Shown piece by piece: positions 49,276-58,702 of a stretch of 64,000 bases of DNA. How positions within the stretch are numbered: the stretch's first letter is position 1; every line of letters begins with the position of its first letter. The DNA comes from Nocardiopsis terrae. GTDB lineage: Bacteria > Actinomycetota > Actinomycetes > Streptosporangiales > Streptosporangiaceae. A program made the position numbers and the translations under genes. The notes under the pieces are model-generated. The model worked only from the letters and a program-made list of their open reading frames with translations, did not search any database and was not told where the DNA came from. The stretch lies in assembly GCF_014651695.1 (NCBI RefSeq), contig NZ_BMXJ01000005.1, forward strand, positions 263,415 through 327,414, read 5' to 3'.

Positions 49276-49755
49276 ATGAGCACCGAAGTCCGCCTCGGCA
49301 CCGACCCGCAGGGGGCGCCCGCCCTGCTCTTCACCCGCCGCTACCCGCACCCGCGCTCCGCGGTCTGGAACGCCCTGACCGAAGACGACATGCTCTCCCG
49401 GTGGTTTCCGGCCGACGCGCGGGTCGACGCCCGCGAGGGCGGCACGCTCACCCTGGCGTTCCCCGGCGGGGAACCGGAGGTCGTACCCATCACCGGGTTC
49501 GACCCGCCGCGGCTGCTGGCCTTCCACTGGTCGGGCGAGGACCTGCGCTGGACCCTGGAGGAGGACGGCCGGGGCTGTGTGCTCCGGCTCTCCAACACCA
49601 TCGACGACCCCGAGTGGACCGCGAACACGGCCGCCGGCTGGGACACCTGTCTGACCGACCTCGCCGCGGTACTGGACGGGCGCGCGCCCGAGTCCGGCCC
49701 GCTCCCCGACGAGGAACTCGTCGAGTACTACCGGGCCGCGCTCTCCACCGACTAG
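49276..49755 (+). CDS. SRPBCC (AHSA1-like) protein
   Basis: 159-aa START/Bet v1-fold protein. Seen: FTRRYPHPRSAVWNALTEDD, MLSRWFPADARVDAREGGTL, LAFHWSGEDLRWTLEEDGRG and a C-terminal AGWDTCLTDLAAVLDG, as in AHSA1-like SRPBCC proteins. They bind hydrophobic ligands; many act as accessory proteins or regulators. ATG at 49276, GGAGGGCC about nine bases upstream. Confidence 0.88.
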   Translation: MSTEVRLGTDPQGAPALLFTRRYPHPRSAVWNALTEDDMLSRWFPADARVDAREGGTLTLAFPGGEPEVVPITGFDPPRLLAFHWSGEDLRWTLEEDGRGCVLRLSNTIDDPEWTANTAAGWDTCLTDLAAVLDGRAPESGPLPDEELVEYYRAALSTD

Positions 49756-50086
49756 GAATCCGGGCCGCTGGCAGGAGCCGATCGCCTGACGGAGGCGGTG
49801 GCGGCCCACCGGAGATCGGGCTCCGGGCACAAGGTCGGCAACGCCCTGGCCGACCTTGAGTGATCGGAGCGCGCAACGACCGGACCGCGTTGGCGGCGCC
49901 CGCCGCCAGACGGGGAATCGACCTGCGTGCACGGCGCGCGGTGGTGCTGGAGATGGGCGGTACCACGACCGACAGGGCGAGGATCCCGGAGCCCGCGACG
50001 ACCGCGGTGATCACCCCGGCGGACACGGCGCAAACAGAAAGAGGCCCACCGGACGGTGGACCTCTCCATAACCTGCTTTTCCTCTG
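49756..50086. other. Intergenic stretch before tRNA-Pro
   Basis: Non-coding by inspection. A minus-strand open frame (49490-50026) begins with one hydrophobic segment but then becomes Arg/Pro-rich and is antisense to the SRPBCC gene; it has no ribosome site. A short inverted repeat follows the SRPBCC stop but no clear terminator. Confidence 0.4.
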
Positions 50087-50160
<74 letters not shown>

Positions 50161-50337
50161 GCCGCTGAGCGGAAGCCGTCTCCGGCCCCGCCAACAGGTG
50201 AAACCCTACCGTATTCGCGGGGGCGCTCGAACCAGGCCAGCTCTCACCGGCCGGCCCCGCACGACCGCCTCCCACAGTGCTCCGCCGGGTCGCGGCATCC
50301 CGGTGCCGGGCCCGGGCTGGCCCCTCACCACGTGAGG

Positions 50338-52027
50338 TCAGGGGTACAGGCCGCGCAGCAGCGGGGACCGCTCGTCCTCCGTGACGAGGACGACCGCCCC
50401 CGGAACCGCCACCACATCGGCGGCGCCCGGGTACTCGGCCCGGAGCACGATCCCGTCCTCCCACCGGGTGGTCTCCCCGAAGGGGGCGGACCACCACCGC
50501 CGTGGCCACGCCTTCCGCGTCCGTCTTCCGCACGATCACCAGGGCATCGTCGAGCACCGCGATCCGGGAGGAGCCGACGGTGTGGACGAGGAAGGCCTCC
50601 TCGACCACGGCCGTCCCGATGATCCGCCCGGAGGCGTCCACCCGGTGGAACATCGTCTCCAGGTCGCCGCTGTCCACGGCGAGGACCGTTCCGTCCGCGT
50701 CGGCGTGCGCCACCCCGATGAGGTCGTCGCTGGCGGCAAGGTCCCCGGGGAGCGCGGCGAGCTCCTCACCGGTGCCCGGGTCCAGGACCACGGTCCGCGC
50801 CTCGGGCCCGTTCCGCACGACCACCGGCGTTCCGGCCGCTCCCGTCGGGGCCTCCTCCAGCCGGGGCTCCGGGACCGGGGGCGGCGCTTCCCACAGCTCC
50901 GTGCGCCACAGTTCGGCCTCCGTCAGCGGGTCGACGGCCACGACGACGGCCCGCGTCCGAACGCCCTCCCAGCGGAAGGGGTTGCCGGTCTCGACGGACC
51001 GCCGGACCGTCTCGGCGTCCGCGTCCTCCAGACAGCCGAACACACCCACCAGACGGTGGCCGTAGTTCCCGGTGTGCGAGACCACGCAGTCCTCGGGCAG
51101 GTCCAACGCGTCAGCCACCAGTTCGCGGCCGTGCTCGTTCATCCAGCCGGTCGAGGGCACCTCGGTGTCCGCCCCCTCCTCGACGATCCCGCCCGTCCCG
51201 GCGTCCAGCACCACCGTCTCGAACCGGTCCTCGCCGCCCCCGGTGTCCTCACCGACCCGGTGTCGCACGTGTACGCGCCCGTCCTGCGCCCACACGTCCC
51301 GAACCTGGTCGTGGGGGCGCCGGTAGGACCAGAGCTCGGCTCCGGTCGTACCGTCCAGGGCCACGGCACCGTCCCCGAGGAGGACCAGCGGCCCGTGGCT
51401 CCCCGCGTGTACCTCCTCGATCCCGGTGCCCACCGGCGGCCGCCACTCCCAGCCCGCCTCCGAGACCTCGGCCGGGACCGGGGCGGGCTCGGCGAGTCCG
51501 TCGGCGACGTGGTGCGGCACCCGGGGAACGAGGAACCGGGCGGTCAGAACCGCGACCAGGGCCACGACCAGCGCCCCCGCGCAGACAAGGGGAACGGCCC
51601 GGCGGAGCGGTCCCGGTCCGGGCCTTCGCCGGGCCATGAGCATGAGCCCGCAGCCCAGCGCGACGGCACAGGCCGCCAGCCACAGGTGCACGGCGACCGG
51701 TGCGGGCTCGAAGGCCCGGGGGTCGCGGGCGGTGGCCTCGAAGGCGTCCCCCGGGAAGGCGAGCCAGGCCGCCAACAGCCCGAGCCCGGCCGCCGGCCAC
51801 AGCCAGAACAGGTACCGCTCCGCACCGCCGCTCCGCCGGCCCAGCACGAGTGTGAGGGCGAGGAGCGCGGCCAGGGCGGAGACGATCCACCACCCGTCCC
51901 TCCCTGGCAGGCCGCCGTCGTCCGCCACGGCGACGGCGCCGATCCACAGCAGGGCGCCGACCAGCAGTCCCGCACCGGTCCAGGCCAGGGCGTCCCCCAT
52001 CCGTCCGGGCTTCTTCTCGTCCGTCAC
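50338..52027 (-). pseudogene. PQQ-like beta-propeller membrane protein with C-terminal frameshift
   Basis: Six or so N-terminal TM helices (WTGAGLLVGALLWIGAVAVA, WWIVSALAALLALTLVLG, LWPAAGLGLLAAWLAFPG, VHLWLAACAVALGCGLML, LVCAGALVVALVAVLTARFL) precede an extracytoplasmic propeller with blades such as GPLVLLGDGAVALDGTTGAE and ARTVVLDPGTGEELAAL. Translation is good to VVVRP; then a C5 run (G5 at 50482-50486 on the plus strand) puts the frame out and it runs to 50138 inside the tRNA. With one C less, the sequence continues PFGETTRWEDGIVLRAEYPG then DERSPLLRGLYP and stops at 50338. GTG at 52027 is preferred (GGGGAG upstream). It may be a real frameshift or a sequence error. Confidence 0.8.
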
Positions 52028-52430
52028 GGGACCGCTCCCCACCGTGCGATGTCCGACCTGCCGCCGGAGAACCTAGCAGGGCGTCCCGGACCGACTGTCG
52101 GGAGGGCGAGGGCCGCTCATTGGCCGCATCCGGCCAAACATGAGAACCCCTCACCTTTATGACGGTTCATCGGGGCCGCGGCGAACTCCCCGGGGCCCGG
52201 AGCCGACCCGCAGGTGGACGCCGGGACAGCGCCGCGGAACGTCCGAACCACGGGCCCGCGATCCCGGAAACAGGCGAACCGGTGATCGTACCCACCCCGT
52301 GTCCGGGCCCGCCCGATCCGGGTCCGCCCCGGGCGGCGAACCCCCGTTGCCCCGCGCCCTCCTCCCGGCCTTTAATGACGGCGCCCCACCCCCGCAGGCC
52401 GCCCCCGGCCGGGCCGAAAGGACTCCCCCC
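52028..52430. other. Intergenic region upstream of the phosphoesterase gene
   Basis: Contains a palindrome TTGGCC-gcatcc-GGCCAA (52120-52137) in the likely promoter zone of the divergent genes; otherwise no recognisable feature. Confidence 0.45.
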
Positions 52431-54194
52431 ATGCCACCCCTCAACCGGCGCGGATTCATCACCGCCAGCGCAGGCCTGGGCTTCGCCCTCGGCCTCCCCG
52501 CCCTCCCCGTCTCCGCCGCGACCCACGACAGACTCATCCGGCAGACCCTGGACCGGGTCGCCAACCCCGAGGGCACCACCTTCGCCGAGGTCGCCTCCCC
52601 CGTCGGCGACGGCTACCGACTCCTCACCGCCGGGCCGGGCTGGCCGCTGAAGGTACGCGAGGACCTGGTGGCCGCGCAGTCGGGCCGCGACGAGCGGCGC
52701 ACCCCGCTTGCGGCGTTCGTCCAGTTCACCGACCTGCACATCCTGGACGTGCAGAGCCCGGTGCGCTTCGAGTACACCCACCCGATCCTCGGCTCCAGCG
52801 CCCACCGGCCCCAGGAACCACTCGCCGCGATCGGCGCGTCCGCGCTGGTCCGCAGGGTCAACTCGCTCCGTGCGGGGCCGGTCACCGGGCGACCCTTCGA
52901 CTTCATGATGACCACAGGCGACAACACCGACAACCACGAGCGGATCGAACTCGACTGGCTCATGGCGGTCCTCAACGGCGGCCCCCTCACCCCCGACACC
53001 GGCGACCCCTCCCGGTTCGAGGGGGTGCAGAACTGCGGGTCGGAACTGTACTGGCAGCCCGAGAGCGAACTGCGGGACCGGTACAAGGCCCAGGGCGGGT
53101 TCCCCCACCTGCCCGGGTTCCTGGACGCCGCCAGGGCCGAGTTCCACAGCCCCGGCCTGGACGTCCCCTGGTACTGCACCGTGGGCAACCACGACAACAC
53201 ACCGGCGGGCACGCTGCCCGCGGGCACCATGGACGAGCTCTACGTCGGCGACCGCAAGCTCATGTTCGCCGACGACGACGTCACCGAGCGGACGGCCGAG
53301 GCCATGACCGAGGAGGACCGGCTCGGCGAGGTACCCGACGAGGTCGAGAGCCCCGCCGCGCCCGGCACCGTGTCGACCGCCGCACTGACCTCCACCGTCA
53401 CCCCCGACGAGCGGCGCGCCCCCTTCGACACCGCCGGCTTCGTCGGCGCTCACCTCGCGGAGGCCAACACCGGCCCCGGTCCGGTCGGCCACGGCTTCAC
53501 CGAGGAGAACGCGGACGGGGTGGACTGCTTCTACACCTTCCCGGTCGCCGAGGGCGTCACGGGGGTCAGCATGGACACGACCACCCTGGCTGGGCTGGCC
53601 AACGGTTCCATCGGCAGGACCCAGTACCGGTGGCTGGAGCGCACCCTGCGCGCGTCGAGCTCGGTCTACTACGACCTGTTCGGGCGGCGGCGCACCCAGC
53701 GGGTGACCGACGAGCTGTTCGTGCTGTTCAGCCACCACACCAGCGACACCATGAACAATCCGCTGCCGGACCGGCGCCGCCCGACGGAGATCCGCTACGT
53801 CGGCGAGATCCTGGTGGCCATGCTCAAGCGCTATCCCAACGTGCTGGCCTGGGTGAACGGCCACACCCACCACAACAAGGTGCGGGCGCACACCTCCAGC
53901 GCCCCGGAGCGGGGTTTCTGGGAGATCAACACCGCCTCGCACATCGACCACCCGCAGATGGCCCGCAGCATCGAGATCGTGGACAACGCGGACGGCACCG
54001 TGTCGCTGTTCACCACCCTGTTGGAGGCCGACAGCCCCTACCAGGTCGACCACGGCGACTACTCCGCCGACGGCCTGGCCTCGCTCTACCGGGAGCTGTC
54101 CGTCAACGACCTGTACGCCGACCCCGCCAACTACGGTCAGCCGGAGGACCGCAACGTGGAACTCCTCGTCGCCGCGCGGCACCCGGCGCGGTAG
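52431..54194 (+). CDS. Tat-exported TIGR03767-like metallophosphoesterase
   Basis: 587-aa secreted phosphoesterase. The N-terminus has a twin-arginine signal, LNRRGFITASAGLGFALGLP with cleavage after PVSAA. Metal-site motifs are VQFTDLHILD, TTGDNTDNHE, TVGNHDNTP, FSHHTSD and WVNGHTHHN, i.e. D-x-H, GDN, GNHD, H and GHxH. It resembles TIGR03767 proteins from actinobacteria, usually called metallophosphoesterases; substrate unknown, but phosphate scavenging outside the cell is plausible. Ribosome site AAAGGAC precedes the ATG. Confidence 0.9.
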   Translation: MPPLNRRGFITASAGLGFALGLPALPVSAATHDRLIRQTLDRVANPEGTTFAEVASPVGDGYRLLTAGPGWPLKVREDLVAAQSGRDERRTPLAAFVQFTDLHILDVQSPVRFEYTHPILGSSAHRPQEPLAAIGASALVRRVNSLRAGPVTGRPFDFMMTTGDNTDNHERIELDWLMAVLNGGPLTPDTGDPSRFEGVQNCGSELYWQPESELRDRYKAQGGFPHLPGFLDAARAEFHSPGLDVPWYCTVGNHDNTPAGTLPAGTMDELYVGDRKLMFADDDVTERTAEAMTEEDRLGEVPDEVESPAAPGTVSTAALTSTVTPDERRAPFDTAGFVGAHLAEANTGPGPVGHGFTEENADGVDCFYTFPVAEGVTGVSMDTTTLAGLANGSIGRTQYRWLERTLRASSSVYYDLFGRRRTQRVTDELFVLFSHHTSDTMNNPLPDRRRPTEIRYVGEILVAMLKRYPNVLAWVNGHTHHNKVRAHTSSAPERGFWEINTASHIDHPQMARSIEIVDNADGTVSLFTTLLEADSPYQVDHGDYSADGLASLYRELSVNDLYADPANYGQPEDRNVELLVAARHPAR

Positions 54195-54268
54195 GCGCGG
54201 ACGGGAGGTCGGGAGCGGCCTCGGCGGGTCTCCCGGGGACGCACCCGCTCCCCGGGACGCCCGCAGGA

Positions 54269-55207
54269 CTACCGGGAGGAGTGTCCGCCGGCCGGGACCG
54301 CCCCGCCCCCGGCGGCGGTGCCCTCCTCCGCCGGCTTCCCGGCCCGACCGCCCAGGGCGGTCAGTGCCACACCGCCCACGAGGAGCACCGCCGCCGCCAG
54401 GCTCAGCACACTGATCCGCTCACCGAGGAACAGGAACGCCGAGGCCATGCCGAAGACCGGTACCAGCAGCGAGTAGGGCGCCACGGCGGAGGCCTCGTAC
54501 CGGCGGAGCAGGTGGCCCCAGGCCCCGAAGCCGAACACCGTGGCGGCCCAGGCGACGAAGGCGATCGCACCCGCCCCGGCCAGGTCCAGCCCCCGTATCG
54601 CGGCCAGTCCCGCCTCGGGGCCCTCGACCAGCAGGGACAGGGCGAACAGCGGCAGCGGCGGCACCACACTGACCCAGACCATCCAGCTCAGGGCGTCCGG
54701 CGGGGCGGCTCTGCGGGTGAACACGTTGGACAGCCCCCAGAACGCGGCGGCCGCCACGACCAGTATGAACGCGGTCAACGGCCCCGATCCGCCGTGGTCG
54801 TGGGCGGCGACCGCGATCCCGCACAGGGCGACGGCCATCCCCAGGTAGCGGACCGGACGCAGCCTCTCCCGCAGGAAGAGCACCGCGAAGAAGGCGGTGA
54901 ACACCGCCTGCACCTGCAGGACCAGCGAGGTCAGCCCGGCAGGCATGCCCAGGTGCATGCCGGTGAAGACCAGGCCGAACTTGGCCACGCCCAGCACCAG
55001 CCCCACCAGGAGGATCCAACCGAACGCGACGCCGGGGCGGCGCACGAGGAAGACCGCGGGCAGGGCGGCCACCAGGAACCGCAGAGCGGAGAACAGCAGC
55101 GGTGGGAAGTGGTCGAGGCCGACCTCGATGACGACGAAGTTGACCCCCCACACGGCCGCGACCAACACGGCGAGAAGGGAATGGGAGGGACGCATGGAAC
55201 CGATCAT
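54269..55207 (-). CDS. EamA-family transporter (DMT superfamily)
   Basis: 312-aa membrane protein with ten TM helices in two EamA repeats: LLAVLVAAVWGVNFVVIEVG and AFILVVAAAAFWGLSNVFTR mark the two repeat starts. Members export amino acids or metabolites. It is divergent from the LysR gene, whose probable site lies between; thus the LysR protein likely controls it. A second ATG (residue 5) is possible as the start. The C-terminus is Gly/Ala-rich and hydrophilic. Confidence 0.9.
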   Translation of the reverse strand: MIGSMRPSHSLLAVLVAAVWGVNFVVIEVGLDHFPPLLFSALRFLVAALPAVFLVRRPGVAFGWILLVGLVLGVAKFGLVFTGMHLGMPAGLTSLVLQVQAVFTAFFAVLFLRERLRPVRYLGMAVALCGIAVAAHDHGGSGPLTAFILVVAAAAFWGLSNVFTRRAAPPDALSWMVWVSVVPPLPLFALSLLVEGPEAGLAAIRGLDLAGAGAIAFVAWAATVFGFGAWGHLLRRYEASAVAPYSLLVPVFGMASAFLFLGERISVLSLAAAVLLVGGVALTALGGRAGKPAEEGTAAGGGAVPAGGHSSR

Positions 55208-55235
55208 GGCTCCACCCCGGCTTTAGCACCAGCGA

Positions 55236-55251
55236 AACCTTCTACTAGGTT
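55236..55251. promoter_or_regulatory. LysR-type binding motif between EamA and LysR genes
   Basis: AACCT-tctact-AGGTT is a perfect 5-bp inverted repeat with a 6-bp centre, close to the interrupted dyad expected for LysR regulators, midway between the divergent genes. Confidence 0.5.
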
Positions 55252-55300
55252 GGTTTCAGACCTGCTTAAAGATGGGCGGGCCTCCTCGGAAGGAGCCCCC

Positions 55301-56239
55301 GTGCTCGACCTCTCCCGGCTGCGGGCCCTGCACGCGGTACACGTCCACGGTTCGGTCAGTTCCGCGGCCAAGGCGCTCGGCTACACCCCCTCGGCCGTCT
55401 CCCAGCAGGTCACCAAACTCGAACGCGAGACCGGGACCACCCTCCTGGAGCGCCAGGGACGCGGGGTCGTACTCACCGACGCCGCCGAGATGCTCGTGGG
55501 CACAGCGGCCCGGATGCTCACCATCATGGAGACGGCCGAGGTGGCTCTGGAGGAGCGGCGCGGCAGACCCTCGGGGCGCCTGACCGTGGCCGCCTTCTCC
55601 ACCGCGGCCCGCGGCCTGCTCCCCCTCCCCCTCGCCGAACTCACCCGGGAGCACCCCGACCTGGACCTGCGGGTGGTCGAGGAGGACCCACACGCCACCC
55701 CGCACATGGTCGCCCAGGGGACGGTGGACCTCGCCGTCGTCCACGACTGGGACATCGCACCGATGACCGTCCCCGACGGGGTGGTTCGCACCGTGCTCGG
55801 CGAGGACCGCTGCGACGTCCTCCTCCCCCGCGCGCACCCCCTCTCCGGGCTCGCGGTGCTCAGCCGCCGGGACGTGGCCGCAGCCCGCTGGATCTGCCAA
55901 CCGCCCGGCACGGTCTGCCACGACTGGCTGATGCGGACTCTGCGCCCGGTCCTGCCCGAACCGGACATCGCCCACTTCGTGGCCGAGTACCAGACCCAGA
56001 TCGCCATGGTCGAGGTCGGTCTGGGCATCGCCCTGGTCCCCCGCCTGGGCCGGGGGAGCGTCCCCGACTCGGTGGTGGTCAAGCCCCTGGACCCCACCCC
56101 GGTACGCGGTGTCTCCGCGCTCTGGCGCGAGGGGACCTCCCGCCGCCCCGCCGTCACCGAGGCGGTGCGTCTGCTACGCGAGCACGCCGCCCGCCTCTGC
56201 CCTCCAGAACGTGTGCCGGGCCTGCCCGGTCACCGGTGA
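55301..56239 (+). CDS. LysR-family transcriptional regulator
   Basis: 312-aa LysR regulator. HTH: LHAVHVHGSVSSAAKALGYT then PSAVSQQVTKLERETGTTLL (residues about 7-50). The effector-binding region starts GRLTVAAFSTAARGLLPLPL. GTG at 55301 follows AAGGAG by six bases. It is divergent from the EamA transporter gene and the likely regulator of it; the effector may be an amino acid or related metabolite. Confidence 0.92.
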   Translation: MLDLSRLRALHAVHVHGSVSSAAKALGYTPSAVSQQVTKLERETGTTLLERQGRGVVLTDAAEMLVGTAARMLTIMETAEVALEERRGRPSGRLTVAAFSTAARGLLPLPLAELTREHPDLDLRVVEEDPHATPHMVAQGTVDLAVVHDWDIAPMTVPDGVVRTVLGEDRCDVLLPRAHPLSGLAVLSRRDVAAARWICQPPGTVCHDWLMRTLRPVLPEPDIAHFVAEYQTQIAMVEVGLGIALVPRLGRGSVPDSVVVKPLDPTPVRGVSALWREGTSRRPAVTEAVRLLREHAARLCPPERVPGLPGHR

Positions 56240-56259
56240 ACCACCACCCGTTCCGACGG

Positions 56260-57288
56260 TCAGCCCTGCTCCGCCAGGGGCGGGACGCGCTCGTCCTCCG
56301 GGGCGGGTCCGGGCGGGCTGCCCTCCCCGAAGGGGCTGCCGCCGAGCGACTCCCGGCCGTGCTCGGTGAGCCAGCCGCGGGGGTCGGGGCCGACCGCGAC
56401 CACCCCGGTCGGGTTGATCGCCGTGTGCACCCGGTAGTAGTGCACTCTGATGTGCTCGAACTCGGTGGTGTCGCCGAAACCGGGTGTCTGGAAGAGGTCT
56501 CTCGCGTAGGCCCACAGCGCCGGGTACTCGACGAGCTTGCGGCGGTTGCACTTGAAGTGACCGTGGTAGACCGCGTCGAACCGGACCAGGGTGGCCCAGA
56601 GCCGCAGGTCGGCCAGGGTGATGTGCTCCCCCACCAGGTAGCGGCGGTCGGTGAGGCGTTCCTCCAGGGCGTCCAGCCGGGCGAAGACGGCGGCGACCGC
56701 CCTGTCGTAGCGGTCCTGGTCGGGGGCGAAACCGGAACGGTAGACGCCGTTGTTGAGGTCCTGGTACACCCGCGCGCTCACGGTGTCGATCTCCTCGCGC
56801 AGAGCCACCGGATACAGGTCCGGGGCGCCCTCCCGGGCCAGCGGCCCCCACTCGGTGGCCATGTCCACGCTGAGCTGGTCGTAGTCGTTGGACACCAGGT
56901 GTCCGCTGGGGACGTCGACCATTCCGGGTACGCTCACGCCGCCGTCGTACCCGGGGTCTCGGGCCAGGTAGGCCTCGCGCAGGGCGTGGATGCCCAGTAC
57001 CGGGTCCCTGCCGTCCGGGCTGCCGGTCCGTTCTGTGAACACCCAGTGCGGGTCATCCTCGATGATCTCCTGGACCGGGTCGGTGACCGCCAGCGAGACG
57101 GCCCCCTCCAGGCCCATGAGCCGCCGGGTCATCACCACCCGGTGCGCCCAGGGACAGGCCCGGCTGATGACCAGTCGGTAGCGGCCCGGTTCAGCGGTGC
57201 GCCCGAACCGGCCGTCCGCGGTGATCCGGTCGGCGAAGGCCGCCGGCTCCCGCCTGATCTCCTCGGTGGGAAGCTTGTTGGCCCGCAT
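56260..57288 (-). CDS. Glutathionyl-hydroquinone-reductase-like protein (Omega GST family)
   Basis: 342-aa protein of the ECM4/YqjG group. The catalytic Cys is in LVISRACPWAHRVVMTRRLM; VPGMVDVPSGHLVSNDY and YDQLSVDMATEW are the conserved downstream elements, and the GST-C domain includes YLVGEHITLADLRLWATLVR and FDAVYHGHFKCN. In actinobacteria that use mycothiol the thiol cofactor may be mycothiol rather than glutathione. ATG at 57288. It may reduce S-conjugated hydroquinones. Confidence 0.9.
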   Translation of the reverse strand: MRANKLPTEEIRREPAAFADRITADGRFGRTAEPGRYRLVISRACPWAHRVVMTRRLMGLEGAVSLAVTDPVQEIIEDDPHWVFTERTGSPDGRDPVLGIHALREAYLARDPGYDGGVSVPGMVDVPSGHLVSNDYDQLSVDMATEWGPLAREGAPDLYPVALREEIDTVSARVYQDLNNGVYRSGFAPDQDRYDRAVAAVFARLDALEERLTDRRYLVGEHITLADLRLWATLVRFDAVYHGHFKCNRRKLVEYPALWAYARDLFQTPGFGDTTEFEHIRVHYYRVHTAINPTGVVAVGPDPRGWLTEHGRESLGGSPFGEGSPPGPAPEDERVPPLAEQG

Positions 57289-57442
57289 ACCGGCTACCTC
57301 CGACGCTCTGGGAACTGGTTCCGCCCCCGATCCTAGGTCCCGGAAGAGCAGCGCAGCCGGTTGTCCACAGGCCTGTCCCGCCCGCGCGCGGGGTCGTCCG
57401 CCGCCCGGCCCGGCGCGGGGACCGTACCCGCGCCCGGCCGGG

Positions 57443-58528
57443 TCAGGTCCTGGTACAGACGTAGTAGCTGTTGAACGGATCGGTGTCGATCTCCTTGACC
57501 TCCACCTCGCCGAAACCGGCCTCGGCCAGCATGGCTCGGGCCTTCTGCTCACCCCACGCCGTTCCCAGACCGTCGCCGTCCAGGGCCAGGGAGACCGTCA
57601 TGCAGTGCATCAGGGAGACCGTGTAGACGAAGGTCGCCCAGGGGAGGTCCAGGTTCTCCCGCAGACGGCTGGAGGCCTTGATGTCCACCATCAGGAACTT
57701 CCCGCCGGGCCGCAGGGCCCGGTGGATCCCGGCGAGCACCCGGGCGGGGTGGGCCTGGTCGTGGATGGCGTCGAAGGCCGTCATCAGGTCGAACTCCCCC
57801 TCGGCGGCCATCTCGGCGACGTCGCGCAGCTCGAACCGGACGTTGGAGAGCCCCATGGCGTCGGCCTCTCCCCGAGCGAACGCGAGGGCCTCCTCGGAGA
57901 AGTCGTAACCGACGAACCGGCTCCGCGGGTAGGTGCGCCCCATCACGTTGACGGCGTGGCCGCGCCCGCAGCCGACGTCCGCCACGTCGATGCCCAGGGC
58001 GAGCCGTTCGGGCATGCCCTCCACCAGGGGCAGGGTCGTGTCGATGAGGGAGGCGTCCACCACCTCGCCGCTCTCCTCGGCCATGACCTGGTGGAACCGC
58101 TCGTAGGCGCTGTAGGGCACCCCGCCGCCGTGGCGGAAGGCGTCCTCCACCCGCTCGTCGACCTGGGCCAGCATGGGCAGCATCGCCGTCAGGCGGGCCA
58201 TGTTGTCGGGCCCGGCCGCGCGGGTCAGGCAGGCCGCGTGCTCCGCGGGCAGGGAGTAGGTGTCGGCGTGCTGGTCGTACTCGACCAGTCGGGAGGTCGT
58301 CGCCCCGCCCAGCCACTCGCGCACGTAGCGCTCGTTCAGGTGGGCGGCGTCGCTGATCTCCCGGCTGGTCATCGCGCCGCGGTCGGCCATCGTGTCGAAC
58401 AGGCCCAGCCGGTGGCCCAGGCTGCAGATGAGGGCGGTGCTGCCGGATTCCAGGACACCGACCATCCGGCCGGCGAACTCCTCCACCCTGCCCCGGTCCA
58501 GATCCTGTGTGGTGGTCTGGGTACTCAT
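57443..58528 (-). CDS. Class I SAM-dependent methyltransferase with winged-helix N-terminus
   Basis: 361-aa protein. The N-terminal part (GRMVGVLESGSTALICSLGH ... YVREWLGGATTSRLVEYDQH) is a wHTH-like dimerisation domain as in small-molecule O/N-methyltransferases; the SAM domain has VADVGCGRGHAVNVMGRTYP, FVGYDFSEEALAFARGEADA and DAIHDQAHPARVLAGIHRAL with LRPGGKFLMVDI. ATG at 58528 follows AAGGAG. Its gene lies between a GST-like enzyme and a flavin monooxygenase on the same strand, which suggests small-molecule modification. Substrate unknown. Confidence 0.88.
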   Translation of the reverse strand: MSTQTTTQDLDRGRVEEFAGRMVGVLESGSTALICSLGHRLGLFDTMADRGAMTSREISDAAHLNERYVREWLGGATTSRLVEYDQHADTYSLPAEHAACLTRAAGPDNMARLTAMLPMLAQVDERVEDAFRHGGGVPYSAYERFHQVMAEESGEVVDASLIDTTLPLVEGMPERLALGIDVADVGCGRGHAVNVMGRTYPRSRFVGYDFSEEALAFARGEADAMGLSNVRFELRDVAEMAAEGEFDLMTAFDAIHDQAHPARVLAGIHRALRPGGKFLMVDIKASSRLRENLDLPWATFVYTVSLMHCMTVSLALDGDGLGTAWGEQKARAMLAEAGFGEVEVKEIDTDPFNSYYVCTRT

Positions 58529-58702
58529 CACGGGCTCCTTCCCCGAAAGGTGCTTCTCCCGCACGACGGCGGGCCGTCGGACCGGCCGTGGCACCGGGGG
58601 TTCAGGGGGGGTCCGTGTCCGGGCCCCGATGTTTTCGGGACCGTTTCCGGCCAACGTGACTGAGCGGACATTCTACTCCTGGACCCTCTGGGGCCCCAAG
58701 GG

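Noticed and set aside
49490..50026. Possible 178-aa membrane peptide on the minus strand
   Set aside because: Starts with one hydrophobic segment but has no ribosome site and then overlaps the SRPBCC gene antisense as Arg/Pro-rich sequence.
52141..52175. Possible PHO box upstream of the phosphoesterase
   Set aside because: CTCACCT and GTTCATC are 15 bp apart instead of 11 and the match is weak.
53630..56239. 869-aa plus-strand frame
   Set aside because: Only the part after 55301 is the LysR gene; earlier sequence is a shadow of the phosphoesterase and antisense of the transporter.
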